A DNA stretch of 64,000 nucleotides from Maribacter algarum (ex Zhang et al. 2020) (GCF_005885635.1 NZ_VATY01000001.1:930001-994000), one strand, 5' to 3'; positions 18,833 through 28,154 are shown, numbered from the stretch's first letter. The notes: generated from the sequence alone by a model not told the origin. Program-made: numbers and translations.

Positions 18833-20325
18833 AAAACGAAAAGAAAATCCAACAAAGCATCAACAGACGTGAGATGCTCAAAAAAAGTGGCCTAGCACTT
18901 GCAGCTGCTCCCTTTTATTTCGGACTAAACTCCTGTGTTAGTGGCGCAAAAAAAACAATGGATGCCGATGTTATTATTGTCGGCGCAGGGCTAGCTGGTT
19001 TAAATGCAGCGCTACTTTTTGAACAAGCGGGTTTTAAAGTGAAAATAGTTGAGGCTACCGATAGACTTGGTGGACGTGTACACACAGCGAAAGAAAGTGA
19101 TGTACCTGGTCACCCAGAATTAGGAGGTAACGGTATTGGTGGTGGTTACGCTAGAGTACTCGATGCAGCACAAAAGTATGGGGTCTCTATGGGGCCGATG
19201 CGACCAAGAACCGAAGCTCGAAAAGGAGAATTGGTTTATCGCATTAAGAACAATTTCATTCTTCCTGAGGAATGGCCAACCCATGACCTGAATACCCTAC
19301 CCGAAGGATATAGAAAGGGACTTCCTGCCTACGTTACCTGGGGTCACTTCGGAAAAATAAATCCATTGCCAGAAAATGATTTAGCAGCATGGCGCGACCC
19401 AAAATATAAGGACTGGGACAAGTCCACATACTCTGTTTTAAAAGATGAGGGTTTTTCAGATGATGACATCAAATTGGTGATGGGCACCAACTCTAGTTAT
19501 GGTGTTGATGCACAAAACATATCAATTATGATGTATTTTCAGATACTCACTTGGATTGGCCAACAAAATGCATCTACTGGAAAAGGAGGGGCCATTGTTG
19601 GCGGAAACCAACGTTTACCTGAAGCTATGGCAGCCGCTTTCAAACAAGACATTATGCTAAGCAGTCCCGTTAAAAGCATTGCCTCAGAAGCTGATGCTAC
19701 CACAATTACCTTGGACAATGGAAATACATTAAGAGCTCCCTATTGTTTGGTCACCTTACCGGCATCCGCACTACGTCGAATACAAATATCTCCGAGTGCC
19801 CAAGGCATACAACAAAAAGGATTTCAAAATTTAGATTATACACCGGTAGTGCAACTCCATTACGTTCCTAAGAAAAAATATTGGGAAGAAGATGGTTTAC
19901 CACCAAGCATGTGGTGTGATAATTTGGCTGGTCGATTTATGGCTTTGAAGAATGATTTACAAGACCCTGATAGAGTAACTAGTTGCGTGGCATTTTTAAA
20001 TAGCAATGTTGCCTTGGAAATAGATAAAATGAAGCAGGAAGATGCTATCGCTTTAGTTACCAAAACACTGGAAGACATACGGCCCAGTCTAAAAGGCGCA
20101 TTAGACTTTACCTATTATTGGACTTGGGTAAACAACCCCTATGCCGGTGGCGCTTACGCCTATTGGAAACCCGGTGAAATCACTGATTTCGCGAACAATC
20201 TTGCCGACCCCATCGGACGTATTCATTTTGCCGGAGAACATACCGCTGTTATGAATAGAGGTATGGAAGGTGCCATGGAATCAGGGGAGCGTGCCGCTTT
20301 TGAATTAATGGATTTACTAGGGTAA
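18829..20325 (+). CDS. Exported flavin amine oxidase-family oxidoreductase, copy 2
   Basis: The 498-residue protein begins at the ATG at 18829, which overlaps the upstream stop. A twin-arginine motif (NRREMLKKSG) and a Cys at the end of the hydrophobic stretch (FGLNSC) suggest Tat export and lipid anchoring. The FAD loop reads VIIVGAGLAGLNAALLFEQAG, continuing ATDRLGGRVHT, and the C-terminal FAD motif is FAGEHTAVMNRGMEGAMESG. It is clearly a paralogue of the 15339 gene but divergent in the substrate-facing middle. Cytochrome c in the same operon is the likely electron acceptor. Confidence 0.9.
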   Translation: MKNEKKIQQSINRREMLKKSGLALAAAPFYFGLNSCVSGAKKTMDADVIIVGAGLAGLNAALLFEQAGFKVKIVEATDRLGGRVHTAKESDVPGHPELGGNGIGGGYARVLDAAQKYGVSMGPMRPRTEARKGELVYRIKNNFILPEEWPTHDLNTLPEGYRKGLPAYVTWGHFGKINPLPENDLAAWRDPKYKDWDKSTYSVLKDEGFSDDDIKLVMGTNSSYGVDAQNISIMMYFQILTWIGQQNASTGKGGAIVGGNQRLPEAMAAAFKQDIMLSSPVKSIASEADATTITLDNGNTLRAPYCLVTLPASALRRIQISPSAQGIQQKGFQNLDYTPVVQLHYVPKKKYWEEDGLPPSMWCDNLAGRFMALKNDLQDPDRVTSCVAFLNSNVALEIDKMKQEDAIALVTKTLEDIRPSLKGALDFTYYWTWVNNPYAGGAYAYWKPGEITDFANNLADPIGRIHFAGEHTAVMNRGMEGAMESGERAAFELMDLLG

Positions 20326-20334
20326 TAAAAAGCA

Positions 20335-21330
20335 ATGGGTAGCATCAAACACAACCTCAACTTCTCAGAAAAGGATTCCAATATCAAGGGATTTCAAGAG
20401 GTCGTTTTTAGTGTTGCTGATATGAATCGATGGATAGACTTCTTTCAACGCAATTGTGGTTGGAAACTCATTAGTACCGAAAAAAGTTCTGGTGCATTAA
20501 AAAATATTTGGTCACTGGATGATTCAGTAGAATGGGAAGAAGCAATCCTTCACAACGATCGTGACCATGAAGGATTTGTTCGTTTAATACAATTTAAAAA
20601 TGTGGAACAACGACAAATACGTTCCGCAACCAATGTTTGGGATACGGGCGGTATTTTCGATGTCAACATGCGCACGCCCGATATGGATTCGTGGTATCGA
20701 GAATTGCAAGATGAGGGCTGGAATGGTGTCTCAGAACCCAAACGTTATGTTTTTGGTCAATATGATGTGTCTGAAGTTTTAATGAAAGGTCCTGATGGAA
20801 TTGTCATTGCCTTTATGCAACGTTTTAATCCTCCCTTGGTTGATTTCGACCATATGAAGAAAACGAGTCGTATTTTCAATTCTTCGGTTATTGTCAGTGA
20901 TATGGAAGCATCCCACGATTTTTACATCAACAAATTGGGGTTCAAAATGTTTTTTCAAACCCCAGGTTTAGATAGGGCTTCGGGACACAACGTTATCGGT
21001 ATTCCGCCCAGTGTAAATCATGAAATTACAGTTCCTATTGACATTGTACGACCAGATATTGACAATTTTGGCTCCATAGAATACTTAAAAACCAATGAAC
21101 TCAAAGGACGGGACTGTGCCGAATTTGCAAAACCACCCAACTTAGGAATCCTAATGTATCGTTTTCCTGTTCGTGATGCGGGTGCCTATGCAACAGAACT
21201 TAAGAGTAAAGGAGTACAACTAAACTCTGAGGTACAAATGGCCACTGTAGCTCCCTATGGAAATTTAAAAATCTTCTCGGTTCTTTCGCCTGATGGTGTT
21301 TGGATTGAATTTATAGAATTAATCAACTAG
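20335..21330 (+). CDS. Two-domain VOC family protein
   Basis: The 331-residue protein holds two vicinal-oxygen-chelate (glyoxalase/dioxygenase fold) units, one beginning at FQEVVFSVADMNRW and a second near SSVIVSDMEASHDFYINKLGF. It has no signal peptide and so is cytoplasmic. Its middle (IRSATNVWDTGGIFDVNMR) closely resembles the VOC protein at 28155, making the two paralogues. VOC enzymes use a divalent metal for ring cleavage, isomerisation or lyase reactions; which one applies is not readable here. It is nine bases downstream of amine oxidase copy 2. Confidence 0.82.
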   Translation: MGSIKHNLNFSEKDSNIKGFQEVVFSVADMNRWIDFFQRNCGWKLISTEKSSGALKNIWSLDDSVEWEEAILHNDRDHEGFVRLIQFKNVEQRQIRSATNVWDTGGIFDVNMRTPDMDSWYRELQDEGWNGVSEPKRYVFGQYDVSEVLMKGPDGIVIAFMQRFNPPLVDFDHMKKTSRIFNSSVIVSDMEASHDFYINKLGFKMFFQTPGLDRASGHNVIGIPPSVNHEITVPIDIVRPDIDNFGSIEYLKTNELKGRDCAEFAKPPNLGILMYRFPVRDAGAYATELKSKGVQLNSEVQMATVAPYGNLKIFSVLSPDGVWIEFIELIN

Positions 21331-21334
21331 AATT

Positions 21335-21769
21335 ATGTCACTTTTATACAAAAGAATTACGCTTTGTGTTGCCGATTTAGACCGTTCACTTCAGGTGTAT
21401 CGTGATATCTTAGGATTTACCATTAATTACATTCAACCTTCAGAAAAGGATTCATTTTCATATCCGGTATTCAATATTCCGAATGAGGCAGATTTGAATT
21501 TCGCCACCTTGGATAGTCCGACCCAAGAGCGCACCTTCGCCCTAACGGAAATTAAGGGTGTTCCCTTACCCAAACAAGAAGGCATTCATATGACCGCCTC
21601 GGTTATCAAAGTAGATTATTTGGCCGACGTTATCACTAAAATAAAAGCGTTAGGACTTAAAACTACGGATGTCAAAACCGATGAAAATGAATACTCCACA
21701 TTTATCGAACAGGCCTTTGTAGATTTTGATGGACATTTGATTGTGCTCTACCAATTGATGAAAAAGTAA
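21335..21769 (+). CDS. Single-domain VOC family protein, tandem copy A
   Basis: The 144-residue glyoxalase-fold protein (LYKRITLCVADLDRSLQVY at the start, FVDFDGHLIVLYQ at the end) is of the usual length for one VOC unit and should dimerise. It shares the segment LDSPTQERTFALTEIKG exactly with the next gene, showing a recent tandem duplication. The start lies four bases after the preceding stop. Confidence 0.82.
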   Translation: MSLLYKRITLCVADLDRSLQVYRDILGFTINYIQPSEKDSFSYPVFNIPNEADLNFATLDSPTQERTFALTEIKGVPLPKQEGIHMTASVIKVDYLADVITKIKALGLKTTDVKTDENEYSTFIEQAFVDFDGHLIVLYQLMKK

Positions 21770-22210
21770 ATGCATTTCATGGCCCTTGAATACAAACGAA
21801 ATACGTTGGTGGTTGCCGACTATAAAAAGTCGCTAAAAATCTATTGTGATATTTTGGGCTTTTCGGTGAACTATATTAATATATCCGCTGCGGATTCGTA
21901 TTCCTACCCCGTTTTTAATATTCCACCTGAGGCGACTGCCACTTTCGTAGCTTTGGACAGTCCAACTCAAGAACGCACTTTTGCCCTTACGGAAATTAAA
22001 GGGATTAAATTGCCTAAGAAGACTGAGCCACGTATGTCGGTCTCGGTCATCAAAGTGGATGATTTAAAAGGTATAATTGCCAAAATCAAGACTTTGGGTT
22101 TAGAAGTTTTAGTCCCATATGAAGACAATACGGATGGGATTAGCTATATCGAACAAGGCTTCGTTGATTTTGATGGCCATCTTATATTGCTCTACCAAGT
22201 CTTGGAATAA
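21770..22210 (+). CDS. Single-domain VOC family protein, tandem copy B
   Basis: The start codon follows the previous stop directly; a second in-frame ATG at 21779 (MALEYKRNT) gives the more usual VOC N-terminus, so the true product may be 143 residues. It is the last gene of the plus-strand operon that starts at 14842 and converges with the MFS gene at 22220. The partner copy A may form a heterodimer with it; that is inference from the duplication. Confidence 0.82.
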   Translation: MHFMALEYKRNTLVVADYKKSLKIYCDILGFSVNYINISAADSYSYPVFNIPPEATATFVALDSPTQERTFALTEIKGIKLPKKTEPRMSVSVIKVDDLKGIIAKIKTLGLEVLVPYEDNTDGISYIEQGFVDFDGHLILLYQVLE

Positions 22211-22219
22211 ACTTCCCTT

Positions 22220-23455
22220 TTATTGGACAACCTCGGTTGTCTCTTTGGAGACAATAGGCTTAATAAAGAAACTAATTACAAAAGCGATGGTCAGCAATAC
22301 TACAATCAACCAAAAACTTGCATTGTACGAACCTGTTTGGTCAGAAATATAAGCCGTCAACCACATTCCCAATCCTGACCCGACGCCTTCAAAGAAAGAA
22401 ATGGCACCCCCAATTTTTCCTGCTGATTTAACCCCAAATGTGGTAATGATGATGTAGTTGAATAAGGTATAGAGTCCGCCCCAGCCAAGTCCGACAGCAA
22501 CTAATGATGGCCATACCAAAGCTGGCGTACCTATTGCCAGACCTACAGTACCCAAAGTCATCATCGCCAATTGAATTTTAAACAATCGATGTTCATTGAT
22601 AAGTTCAGCTATGGCTCCCGAAGCCAATTTCGCAACCAAAATTATTGCGAAGAAAATACTCAGCGCATTACTTGCATATTTTACCGAGAAATCCATTTCT
22701 CGTAAGTGCAAGAATAGATTACTGATAATCCCCAAAATACTATAGAAACAAAATACCCCAGCGAAGCTAATCGCCCAAAACACGGGGGATTTTATAGCTG
22801 CCGAAAATGACAGCTCTACCAACCCAGTTTCCTCATCCTTAACCGCCTTGTCGTCTGCCTTCTTGGTGTACTTAATCGGCTTGATAAAAATGAGCAATAC
22901 TACCATTACGATTAGTGGTATAATCGCTTCAAATTGAAAGGCAGCGCGCCAACCGTAATTTTCCAATAACGGCCTTGCGATTTGGGGTATAATAATTCCT
23001 CCTAGAGAAGTACCTGCAAGGGCTATTCCTAAAGCGAGTCCTCTTCGTTTGACAACCCTTTGTGATACCATGATTACCGTAGCTAAAGTACCGGCTCCTG
23101 ATACCGCAAAGGCTAATAACAAGTGAATCCCATAAATATGCCAAGCGGATTGAATATAGGAATACAAATAGTACATGGCCGCGAGCAATACCAATCCTAA
23201 TACCATCATTTTTTTAACGCCGTACTTATCAATGACCGCTCCTAAAAAGGGAAGAATGACCGAGGCAGCAACCATATTGATTAAATCTCGAAGTTTCAAT
23301 TCGGACTTCGTCCAACCGAAATCGGATAAAATGGCTTCGTCAAAAATGGTAATTCCCGAATAGGTCATACCATTGGTTACAATTAAAAGAATAGTACCTA
23401 AAATGGCGATTCCAAGTACTTTTAAAAAAGTTTCGTCTGTTTGTTTTGTATCCAA
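22220..23455 (-). CDS. MFS transporter
   Basis: The 411-residue protein has the hydrophobicity of a 12-helix major facilitator. A charged loop near residues 200-215 lies between the two six-helix halves. The start is TTG at 23455: an in-frame stop lies four codons further upstream, and the first ATG (residue 25) would cut through helix 1. It is the last gene of the minus-strand operon from 29111 and probably imports substrate or exports an intermediate across the inner membrane. The substrate is unknown. Confidence 0.85.
   Translation of the reverse strand: MDTKQTDETFLKVLGIAILGTILLIVTNGMTYSGITIFDEAILSDFGWTKSELKLRDLINMVAASVILPFLGAVIDKYGVKKMMVLGLVLLAAMYYLYSYIQSAWHIYGIHLLLAFAVSGAGTLATVIMVSQRVVKRRGLALGIALAGTSLGGIIIPQIARPLLENYGWRAAFQFEAIIPLIVMVVLLIFIKPIKYTKKADDKAVKDEETGLVELSFSAAIKSPVFWAISFAGVFCFYSILGIISNLFLHLREMDFSVKYASNALSIFFAIILVAKLASGAIAELINEHRLFKIQLAMMTLGTVGLAIGTPALVWPSLVAVGLGWGGLYTLFNYIIITTFGVKSAGKIGGAISFFEGVGSGLGMWLTAYISDQTGSYNASFWLIVVLLTIAFVISFFIKPIVSKETTEVVQ
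22226..22254. other. Two overlapping, mutually exclusive hairpins at a convergent gene end
   Basis: GACAACC (22226-22232) pairs with GGTTGTC (22235-22241), while TTGTCTC (22237-22243) pairs with GAGACAA (22248-22254), so forming one breaks the other. Both lie in the last codons of the MFS gene, just beyond the stop of the VOC gene at 22210. Either could slow convergent transcripts, although neither is followed by a clear T run. Confidence 0.35.
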
Positions 23456-23475
23456 AATCGCTAGGTTTTAAAAAA

Positions 23476-24039
23476 TTATTCAATCTTTATATAATCAATT
23501 GGCGTGTCATAAGGTGTTAGTTTCACCCCATCTTGGCGAACCAATTCCATGACGGACAAATGTCCATCAGAAAGTGTTTCTATAAGTTGAAAGGTCATTC
23601 CATTTCCTATATCACCAATGTGATTTACTGTAAATTGGTCGGTTACTTGCAGCGTGTATTCAGCAGCACCGAAAGGACCAACTTCCAACTTAGTATAATC
23701 CAATATCAAATCGTCATTGGCATTGGTAATCGTTTTCGGGTCTAAATGAGGTGCCTTTATCGATTCTAAAAACACTTTGCTTTTACCATCGGAGCGCAGA
23801 TAAAAAATAAGCGGTTTGATATCCATTGCTTTTCCCGGGTAGGTATAATAACTTTCCTCAAGCACGTAAATACCTTCATGCCCTTCAGGGCGATTAATCA
23901 CTTTATGATTACAGATATCGGTCACATGTTTCGCATATGGATGTACCTGCTTGCCTTCAGCCCGCTCCTTATCTACTTGTGCCTGATTATCAAGTGTACC
24001 GCACAAAATATCGGTAAATCGTTTTAATACTTTGTCCAT
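23476..24039 (-). CDS. CpcT/CpeT-like small cytoplasmic protein
   Basis: The ATG at 24039 shares one base with the upstream stop (TAATG), giving 187 residues; a longer TTG frame from 24093 runs into the preceding gene. The opening FTDILCGTLDNQAQVDKER and later IYVLEESYYTYPGK match the spacing of the CpcT/CpeT pattern (a short helix with N-x-x-Q, then a YVEE-type strand), but the central GC..C motif of the other copies is missing. It lacks a signal peptide, unlike the three exported copies. Family membership is likely but weaker than theirs. Confidence 0.5.
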   Translation of the reverse strand: MDKVLKRFTDILCGTLDNQAQVDKERAEGKQVHPYAKHVTDICNHKVINRPEGHEGIYVLEESYYTYPGKAMDIKPLIFYLRSDGKSKVFLESIKAPHLDPKTITNANDDLILDYTKLEVGPFGAAEYTLQVTDQFTVNHIGDIGNGMTFQLIETLSDGHLSVMELVRQDGVKLTPYDTPIDYIKIE

Positions 24040-25040
24040 TAGTTCGCTTGAAAAATTTCTACGTAAAATCCGTTTGGTGTTTCTAAAAGGCAAGCTTTAC
24101 CGTCACCATGAATGTAGTCTGAAACTTGTTGTATTTCTGAAATCACCTTTATATTCTTGCCTTTGGCATTCGCCCTTACTTTTTCGATATCTTTGGTATG
24201 TAACGTATACATGCCCAAACCTTGATTTGGCACACAACTTTGTACGCCAGTATCAATCATATTGCCGTCTTTAAAATCTAAGAGCAAGTAATGGTTTTGT
24301 TGTGCTTCTTTTGCATAAATGCCGCAGAAACGGAATGGAGTTCCGGTATTAACACCCAAAGCACCTTCGTCAGCAGCTTCCCAAACCGAATCAAACAAAA
24401 TATAATGTTCTAAAACATCGGTAAAAAAAGCAACCTCAGCATCGGAATCTTTGGCTACAAATGCTGAATACCCAGGACCACCAAAACCATCAGCAGGGTC
24501 ACAAGGTGCTAGCTGCGGATAGTTTACACGCTCAATTCCCACGCAATGTAAATAATCGGGACCTTGATAAATGGTTTCTAAATAATGTCCTTTGTCTCCA
24601 TTAGCGCGAACGATATCACCCAATTGCATCGGAGCCATCGCTTTGACACCGTACTCTTGCATGCGTTTATCCATTCCTTTTGCATCCGAAGTAGGGAATC
24701 CCAAAGAAAAAGAACCGAGTTCATAAGAACTATAGCTATTGTGAATCTGAGGTGTTGGTGTTTTCAAATGCAGAATTCGCAACTGAATCAAACTGGGTAC
24801 GGTCGCCCGATAACAATGGTATAGGTCGTAGTCGATATCTGAAGGAATATTCCAAAACGCTTTTTGCTTCTCTTTTTCTTCATCGGTCAAAGTTACTGCA
24901 TCGATTTGCATCTTCATTACCTCGCCATAAAAGTGCTTGTAGGTATCTAAATCGACCGTACAAAGGGTGGCCGTATGAATGTAACTCGTTAAAGCACCTT
25001 CACCGATTCCATTGGGAATATTTAATTGTGTTTTCTCCAT
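24039..25040 (-). CDS. VOC family protein, two domains
   Basis: The 333-residue protein has VOC-like strands at YIHTATLCTVDLDTYKHFYGE and again near GGPGYSAFVAKDSDAEVAFFTDVL, ending with the family's GDGKACLLETPNGFYVEIF. It has no signal peptide. It is not a close paralogue of the 20335 or 28155 proteins and represents a third VOC subtype in the regulon. It lies between a CpcT-like lipoprotein gene and the small CpcT-like gene, and it is translationally coupled to the latter. Confidence 0.78.
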   Translation of the reverse strand: MEKTQLNIPNGIGEGALTSYIHTATLCTVDLDTYKHFYGEVMKMQIDAVTLTDEEKEKQKAFWNIPSDIDYDLYHCYRATVPSLIQLRILHLKTPTPQIHNSYSSYELGSFSLGFPTSDAKGMDKRMQEYGVKAMAPMQLGDIVRANGDKGHYLETIYQGPDYLHCVGIERVNYPQLAPCDPADGFGGPGYSAFVAKDSDAEVAFFTDVLEHYILFDSVWEAADEGALGVNTGTPFRFCGIYAKEAQQNHYLLLDFKDGNMIDTGVQSCVPNQGLGMYTLHTKDIEKVRANAKGKNIKVISEIQQVSDYIHGDGKACLLETPNGFYVEIFQAN

Positions 25041-25055
25041 TTTCTCTTTTCTTTT

Positions 25056-25778
25056 TTATTCCATTCGGTCGAGGTTGTGATAGGCATAATCTGCTGCGGT
25101 TGTTACTAGTTCACCAGTATCTAACAGAGTAATTTTATCGCGATAGGCAAAGACATCTTTAGTCAATCGTACTTGGTAGTTAAAGACTTTGTTACCAAAA
25201 GCGCAATCTTTGCCGTTCATGTTCATATCGTAGGCCTCGCCATCTTTTGCCACTATCAAGTCACATTTATCTGGATAGGCGCTGATTTCTTCAGCAGTAA
25301 TGTTTTTTAATACTTCTGGATTTCTCCATGCACCTACATACTTTTTCTTATCCTTAAAAGGCCACATTTTCACACGAATAGTTTCCGTAGAATCAATGTC
25401 TAAAGTGTAAATACGTTGACGATACGTACTATCGGGTTGATGGTTGCGGTACTCCTCAACGTACAAAACGTTATCCCCAATTGCAGGGTTATCCACTTTG
25501 ATGTAATGTGACTCTACCTGTAGCCAGCCACCTTCGCCTGTATCATCAAACATCCAAACTTCTCCGCCAGCTTCTTTTGCTTTGGCGATTTGTTTGTCAT
25601 TGTTGAATTTTCCAGGCCAAAACTCCATGATTTCAGCTAATTGTTCTTCGGGAGTCGTTGCCACTTTTACTACTTCTTCAGCTTGCGCTGGGGCTTCTGT
25701 TTTTTTCTCTTCCTTGCAACTCATAACCAAAGCCATCAAGGTTACTGCAAATACTGCTTTTTTCAATGTAATTTTCAT
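25056..25778 (-). CDS. CpcT/CpeT-like lipoprotein
   Basis: The 240-residue lipoprotein (lipobox ending VMSCKEE, C21) carries the CpcT/CpeT pattern: MEFWPGKFNNDKQ, LYVEEYRNHQPDSTYRQRIY, then DKCDLIVAKDGEAYDMNMNGKDCAFG with two conserved Cys. It lacks the C-terminal extension of the 16879 and 29202 proteins, so it represents the minimal form. Lipidation and the absence of phycobiliproteins argue for a ligand-binding or processing job in the envelope and not for phycobilisome assembly. Confidence 0.7.
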   Translation of the reverse strand: MKITLKKAVFAVTLMALVMSCKEEKKTEAPAQAEEVVKVATTPEEQLAEIMEFWPGKFNNDKQIAKAKEAGGEVWMFDDTGEGGWLQVESHYIKVDNPAIGDNVLYVEEYRNHQPDSTYRQRIYTLDIDSTETIRVKMWPFKDKKKYVGAWRNPEVLKNITAEEISAYPDKCDLIVAKDGEAYDMNMNGKDCAFGNKVFNYQVRLTKDVFAYRDKITLLDTGELVTTAADYAYHNLDRME

Positions 25779-25799
25779 AATTGCTATTTTACGATTTCC

Positions 25800-26750
25800 T
25801 TATTTCTTTACTTCTGCGGCCACTCTAAAGCCTAGCATAAAACTTTTGTAGTCGGCACCATCACGAGAGCGAACCGCTGCCCTGCTCCACGCAACTCCAC
25901 TTATCCAGCTTCCGCCTTTTGGGGTTCTTGCATCACATTCATTATTCTCATTATCTGTCCAAGCCGAGCCATCGACTGGGGCATTGGTCAAATCATTTTG
26001 GAAGCAATCATTGGTCCATTCCCAAGCATTACCAACCATATCATAAAGCCCAAATTTATTTGGTTTGAATCTACCGACCCTTGTTGTAAATACATATCCA
26101 TCAGTACAAGGAAAAGAGGCTCTGGTAGGAAATTTATCTGCGAATGCGGTATCTCCAATATTCGCATATTCACAAGCCTCCTCAGGATTAGTCCCCCAAT
26201 ACCAAGGTGTGGAACTTCCTGCACGTGAGGCATACTCAAATTCGACTGCGGATGGAACACGATACGTACGCCCTGTTTTTTTACTCAACCATTGGGCATA
26301 GGCGTCGGCATCCGTCCAACTTACACAAACAACAGGGTCTGTATCGCGTTGCGGGTATCCAGGATTCTTCCAGTTATGCTCGGCTATATACCCATAACTT
26401 TTTCCATCAAAATAATTACATCCAACTAAAGGTTCGCCTTTGTAGAAGGCTTGATTGGATTTGTATTTGGTCTCTTCCATAAAAGCACGGTATTGCGCTA
26501 AGGTCACTTCGTTCTTGGCCATAGCGAAGGATTTTTCTATGGTCGCTTTTACGCGTTTACGCTCTCCCTTTTTTCTTCCTATTTCTTCTTCATAAGAACC
26601 TATATAAACTGAGCCCGAAGGAATGACCACCATTTCAGGACAACCTTTACAATCCGTGAACGTTTTTATCTCTTCTTGGGTGTCGGGTTTGTTCCCCACA
26701 GCTACCACAAAAAAGAGGGCAAATGCTAGAAATTTGATTGCTTTTTTCAT
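25800..26750 (-). CDS. SUMF1/formylglycine-generating-enzyme-like secreted protein
   Basis: The 316-residue protein has an N-terminal signal peptide and a C-type-lectin-like SUMF1 fold: MVVIPSGSVYIGSYEEE, KNEVTLAQYRAFMEET, RVPSAVEFEYASRAG, GLYDMVGNAWEWTND and the ending FMLGFRVA. The two catalytic cysteines of true formylglycine-generating enzymes sit in a G-G-S-Y-M-C-H-R-S-Y-C stretch; here it reads GGSWISGVAWS, with no Cys, so sulfatase activation is unlikely. An oxidoreductase-like (EgtB/PvdO-type) or structural role is more plausible. PvdO acts on the pyoverdine chromophore in the periplasm, an intriguing parallel. Confidence 0.82.
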   Translation of the reverse strand: MKKAIKFLAFALFFVVAVGNKPDTQEEIKTFTDCKGCPEMVVIPSGSVYIGSYEEEIGRKKGERKRVKATIEKSFAMAKNEVTLAQYRAFMEETKYKSNQAFYKGEPLVGCNYFDGKSYGYIAEHNWKNPGYPQRDTDPVVCVSWTDADAYAQWLSKKTGRTYRVPSAVEFEYASRAGSSTPWYWGTNPEEACEYANIGDTAFADKFPTRASFPCTDGYVFTTRVGRFKPNKFGLYDMVGNAWEWTNDCFQNDLTNAPVDGSAWTDNENNECDARTPKGGSWISGVAWSRAAVRSRDGADYKSFMLGFRVAAEVKK

Positions 26751-26756
26751 GACGTT

Positions 26757-27230
26757 CTATTCATTTAAACTATTGAGCGTATTTGTGATATTTTCAAAAC
26801 TTGGTAATGATTTTCCATCTGTAGTTTCCGCATAGCGAACCACTCCTTCACCATCGATTACAAAAGCAGAACGCATAGAGAAGCCCGTCATACCAGCAAA
26901 GTCACCATCGAACAACACACCGTAATCTTTACTTACCTGTCTATTAAAATCTGAACCTAAGTGAAAATCCAAACTGTTTTCCTTTGCGAATTTATCCAAG
27001 ACAAAAGGAGAATCAACAGACACTCCGACCACTTCGGCATTTAGCGAAGTATAATCATTATTATCGCCATTAGCGGTACACAGTTGTTCGGTACAAACGC
27101 TGGTAAATGCCAACGGAAAAAAATGAAGTATTAGATTTTTGCCTTTGTAATCACTTAATTGAATTGGTTCTAAATCGGTACCAACCAATTTGAAATCTGG
27201 AGCCTTTTGCCCCACGGTTAATGCTGCCAT
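26757..27230 (-). CDS. Peroxiredoxin (AhpE/AhpC-TSA type)
   Basis: The 157-residue thioredoxin-fold protein has the peroxidatic motif P-x-x-x-T-x-x-C (P39, T43, C46) in FPLAFTSVCTEQLC, with a second Cys at C51 that could resolve it. Family members reduce peroxides. It lies six bases downstream of the DUF1838 stop side and six bases upstream of the SUMF1-like gene, so it is co-transcribed with the catabolic genes. Removal of peroxide made by flavoprotein oxidation is a reasonable inference. Confidence 0.92.
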   Translation of the reverse strand: MAALTVGQKAPDFKLVGTDLEPIQLSDYKGKNLILHFFPLAFTSVCTEQLCTANGDNNDYTSLNAEVVGVSVDSPFVLDKFAKENSLDFHLGSDFNRQVSKDYGVLFDGDFAGMTGFSMRSAFVIDGEGVVRYAETTDGKSLPSFENITNTLNSLNE

Positions 27231-27244
27231 TTTTGTGCTTAGTT

Positions 27245-28144
27245 TTATTCTTTATCGGTTTTCTCCATTTTCGCTTTTTCCGCCATATACTTTTTATAAA
27301 CCGTCCAGGACGTTTCATTTTCCCTTTTATCATCCTTTGCAGGAGGATTCATATAAAGAGGGTAGCGCTCTTCAAGTATTTTTTGAATTCGAGGCCATAT
27401 TTTGTCTTTGTCTAAAACACTTTCGCCTGTTGAATTTACTACCATAATACCTTGCTTTCCTCCCATATTCATCCATGGCAACCATTGCGCAATACGCGAC
27501 CATGAGATACTTGATGTCTTGAGGTCTCTAATTTTAGGGTTTGTCAATTCTTCAGTGGAGTAATACGTATTAAATATTTCCATAGCGTGATATTTACCAC
27601 CAACTGCATTTTGATATTCGCCTCCTAAAGGGTTATTATAAAAAAGTGGATATTCATAAGAAGTAACAGCTACATCACCATACTGTCGGAATGAAAAGGT
27701 AGCTCTATCCTCGCCTTTATCATCCTTTTCGTAAATGTAGCTACGAAGACTTACAGGGTCGTTTGCTACATGAAGTACCTCAACGGTTTCACCTGTCCAT
27801 GGGTTTTCCCAAGTATCTAAAATTTCATTGGTTTCCGGGTCTAAATACATCATGATTTCACGACCTACGCTACGAAATCCTTGTCCTTTTATATCATCTT
27901 CCACACAATCACATTGACGGACGTTAATTCCCACAACATTAAAAATATTCTTGTCCTTTTCGCCCTCGATGCGACTGTACATGCGACCTTCCCACATGCC
28001 ATAAACCGGCTTTCCCTCTTCAAGAGTATTACAAACCGTTTTTTGTAACATTTGTAAGGCTTCGAGTCCTTTGAATTCTTTTTTCTGTGCTTGTAACGTT
28101 ATCACGAATACGACGCTTAATAAGAGTGTGATTTTTGTTTTCAT
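27245..28144 (-). CDS. DUF1838 family secreted protein, copy 2
   Basis: The 299-residue protein has a signal peptide (MKTKITLLLSVVFVITLQAQ) without a lipobox. DUF1838 signatures are GKPVYGMWEGRMYSRIEGEK, the region around QCDCVEDDIKGQGFRSV and the stretch YLDPETNEILDTWENPWTG. It is the second gene after the promoter at 29111-29186 and is followed by the peroxiredoxin gene. A VOC gene precedes it. Function is not known. Confidence 0.8.
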   Translation of the reverse strand: MKTKITLLLSVVFVITLQAQKKEFKGLEALQMLQKTVCNTLEEGKPVYGMWEGRMYSRIEGEKDKNIFNVVGINVRQCDCVEDDIKGQGFRSVGREIMMYLDPETNEILDTWENPWTGETVEVLHVANDPVSLRSYIYEKDDKGEDRATFSFRQYGDVAVTSYEYPLFYNNPLGGEYQNAVGGKYHAMEIFNTYYSTEELTNPKIRDLKTSSISWSRIAQWLPWMNMGGKQGIMVVNSTGESVLDKDKIWPRIQKILEERYPLYMNPPAKDDKRENETSWTVYKKYMAEKAKMEKTDKE

Positions 28145-28154
28145 TGTTCTGGTA

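Noticed and set aside
25800-26750. Sulfatase-activating formylglycine enzyme
   Set aside because: Both catalytic cysteines are absent and no sulfatase gene is in the window.
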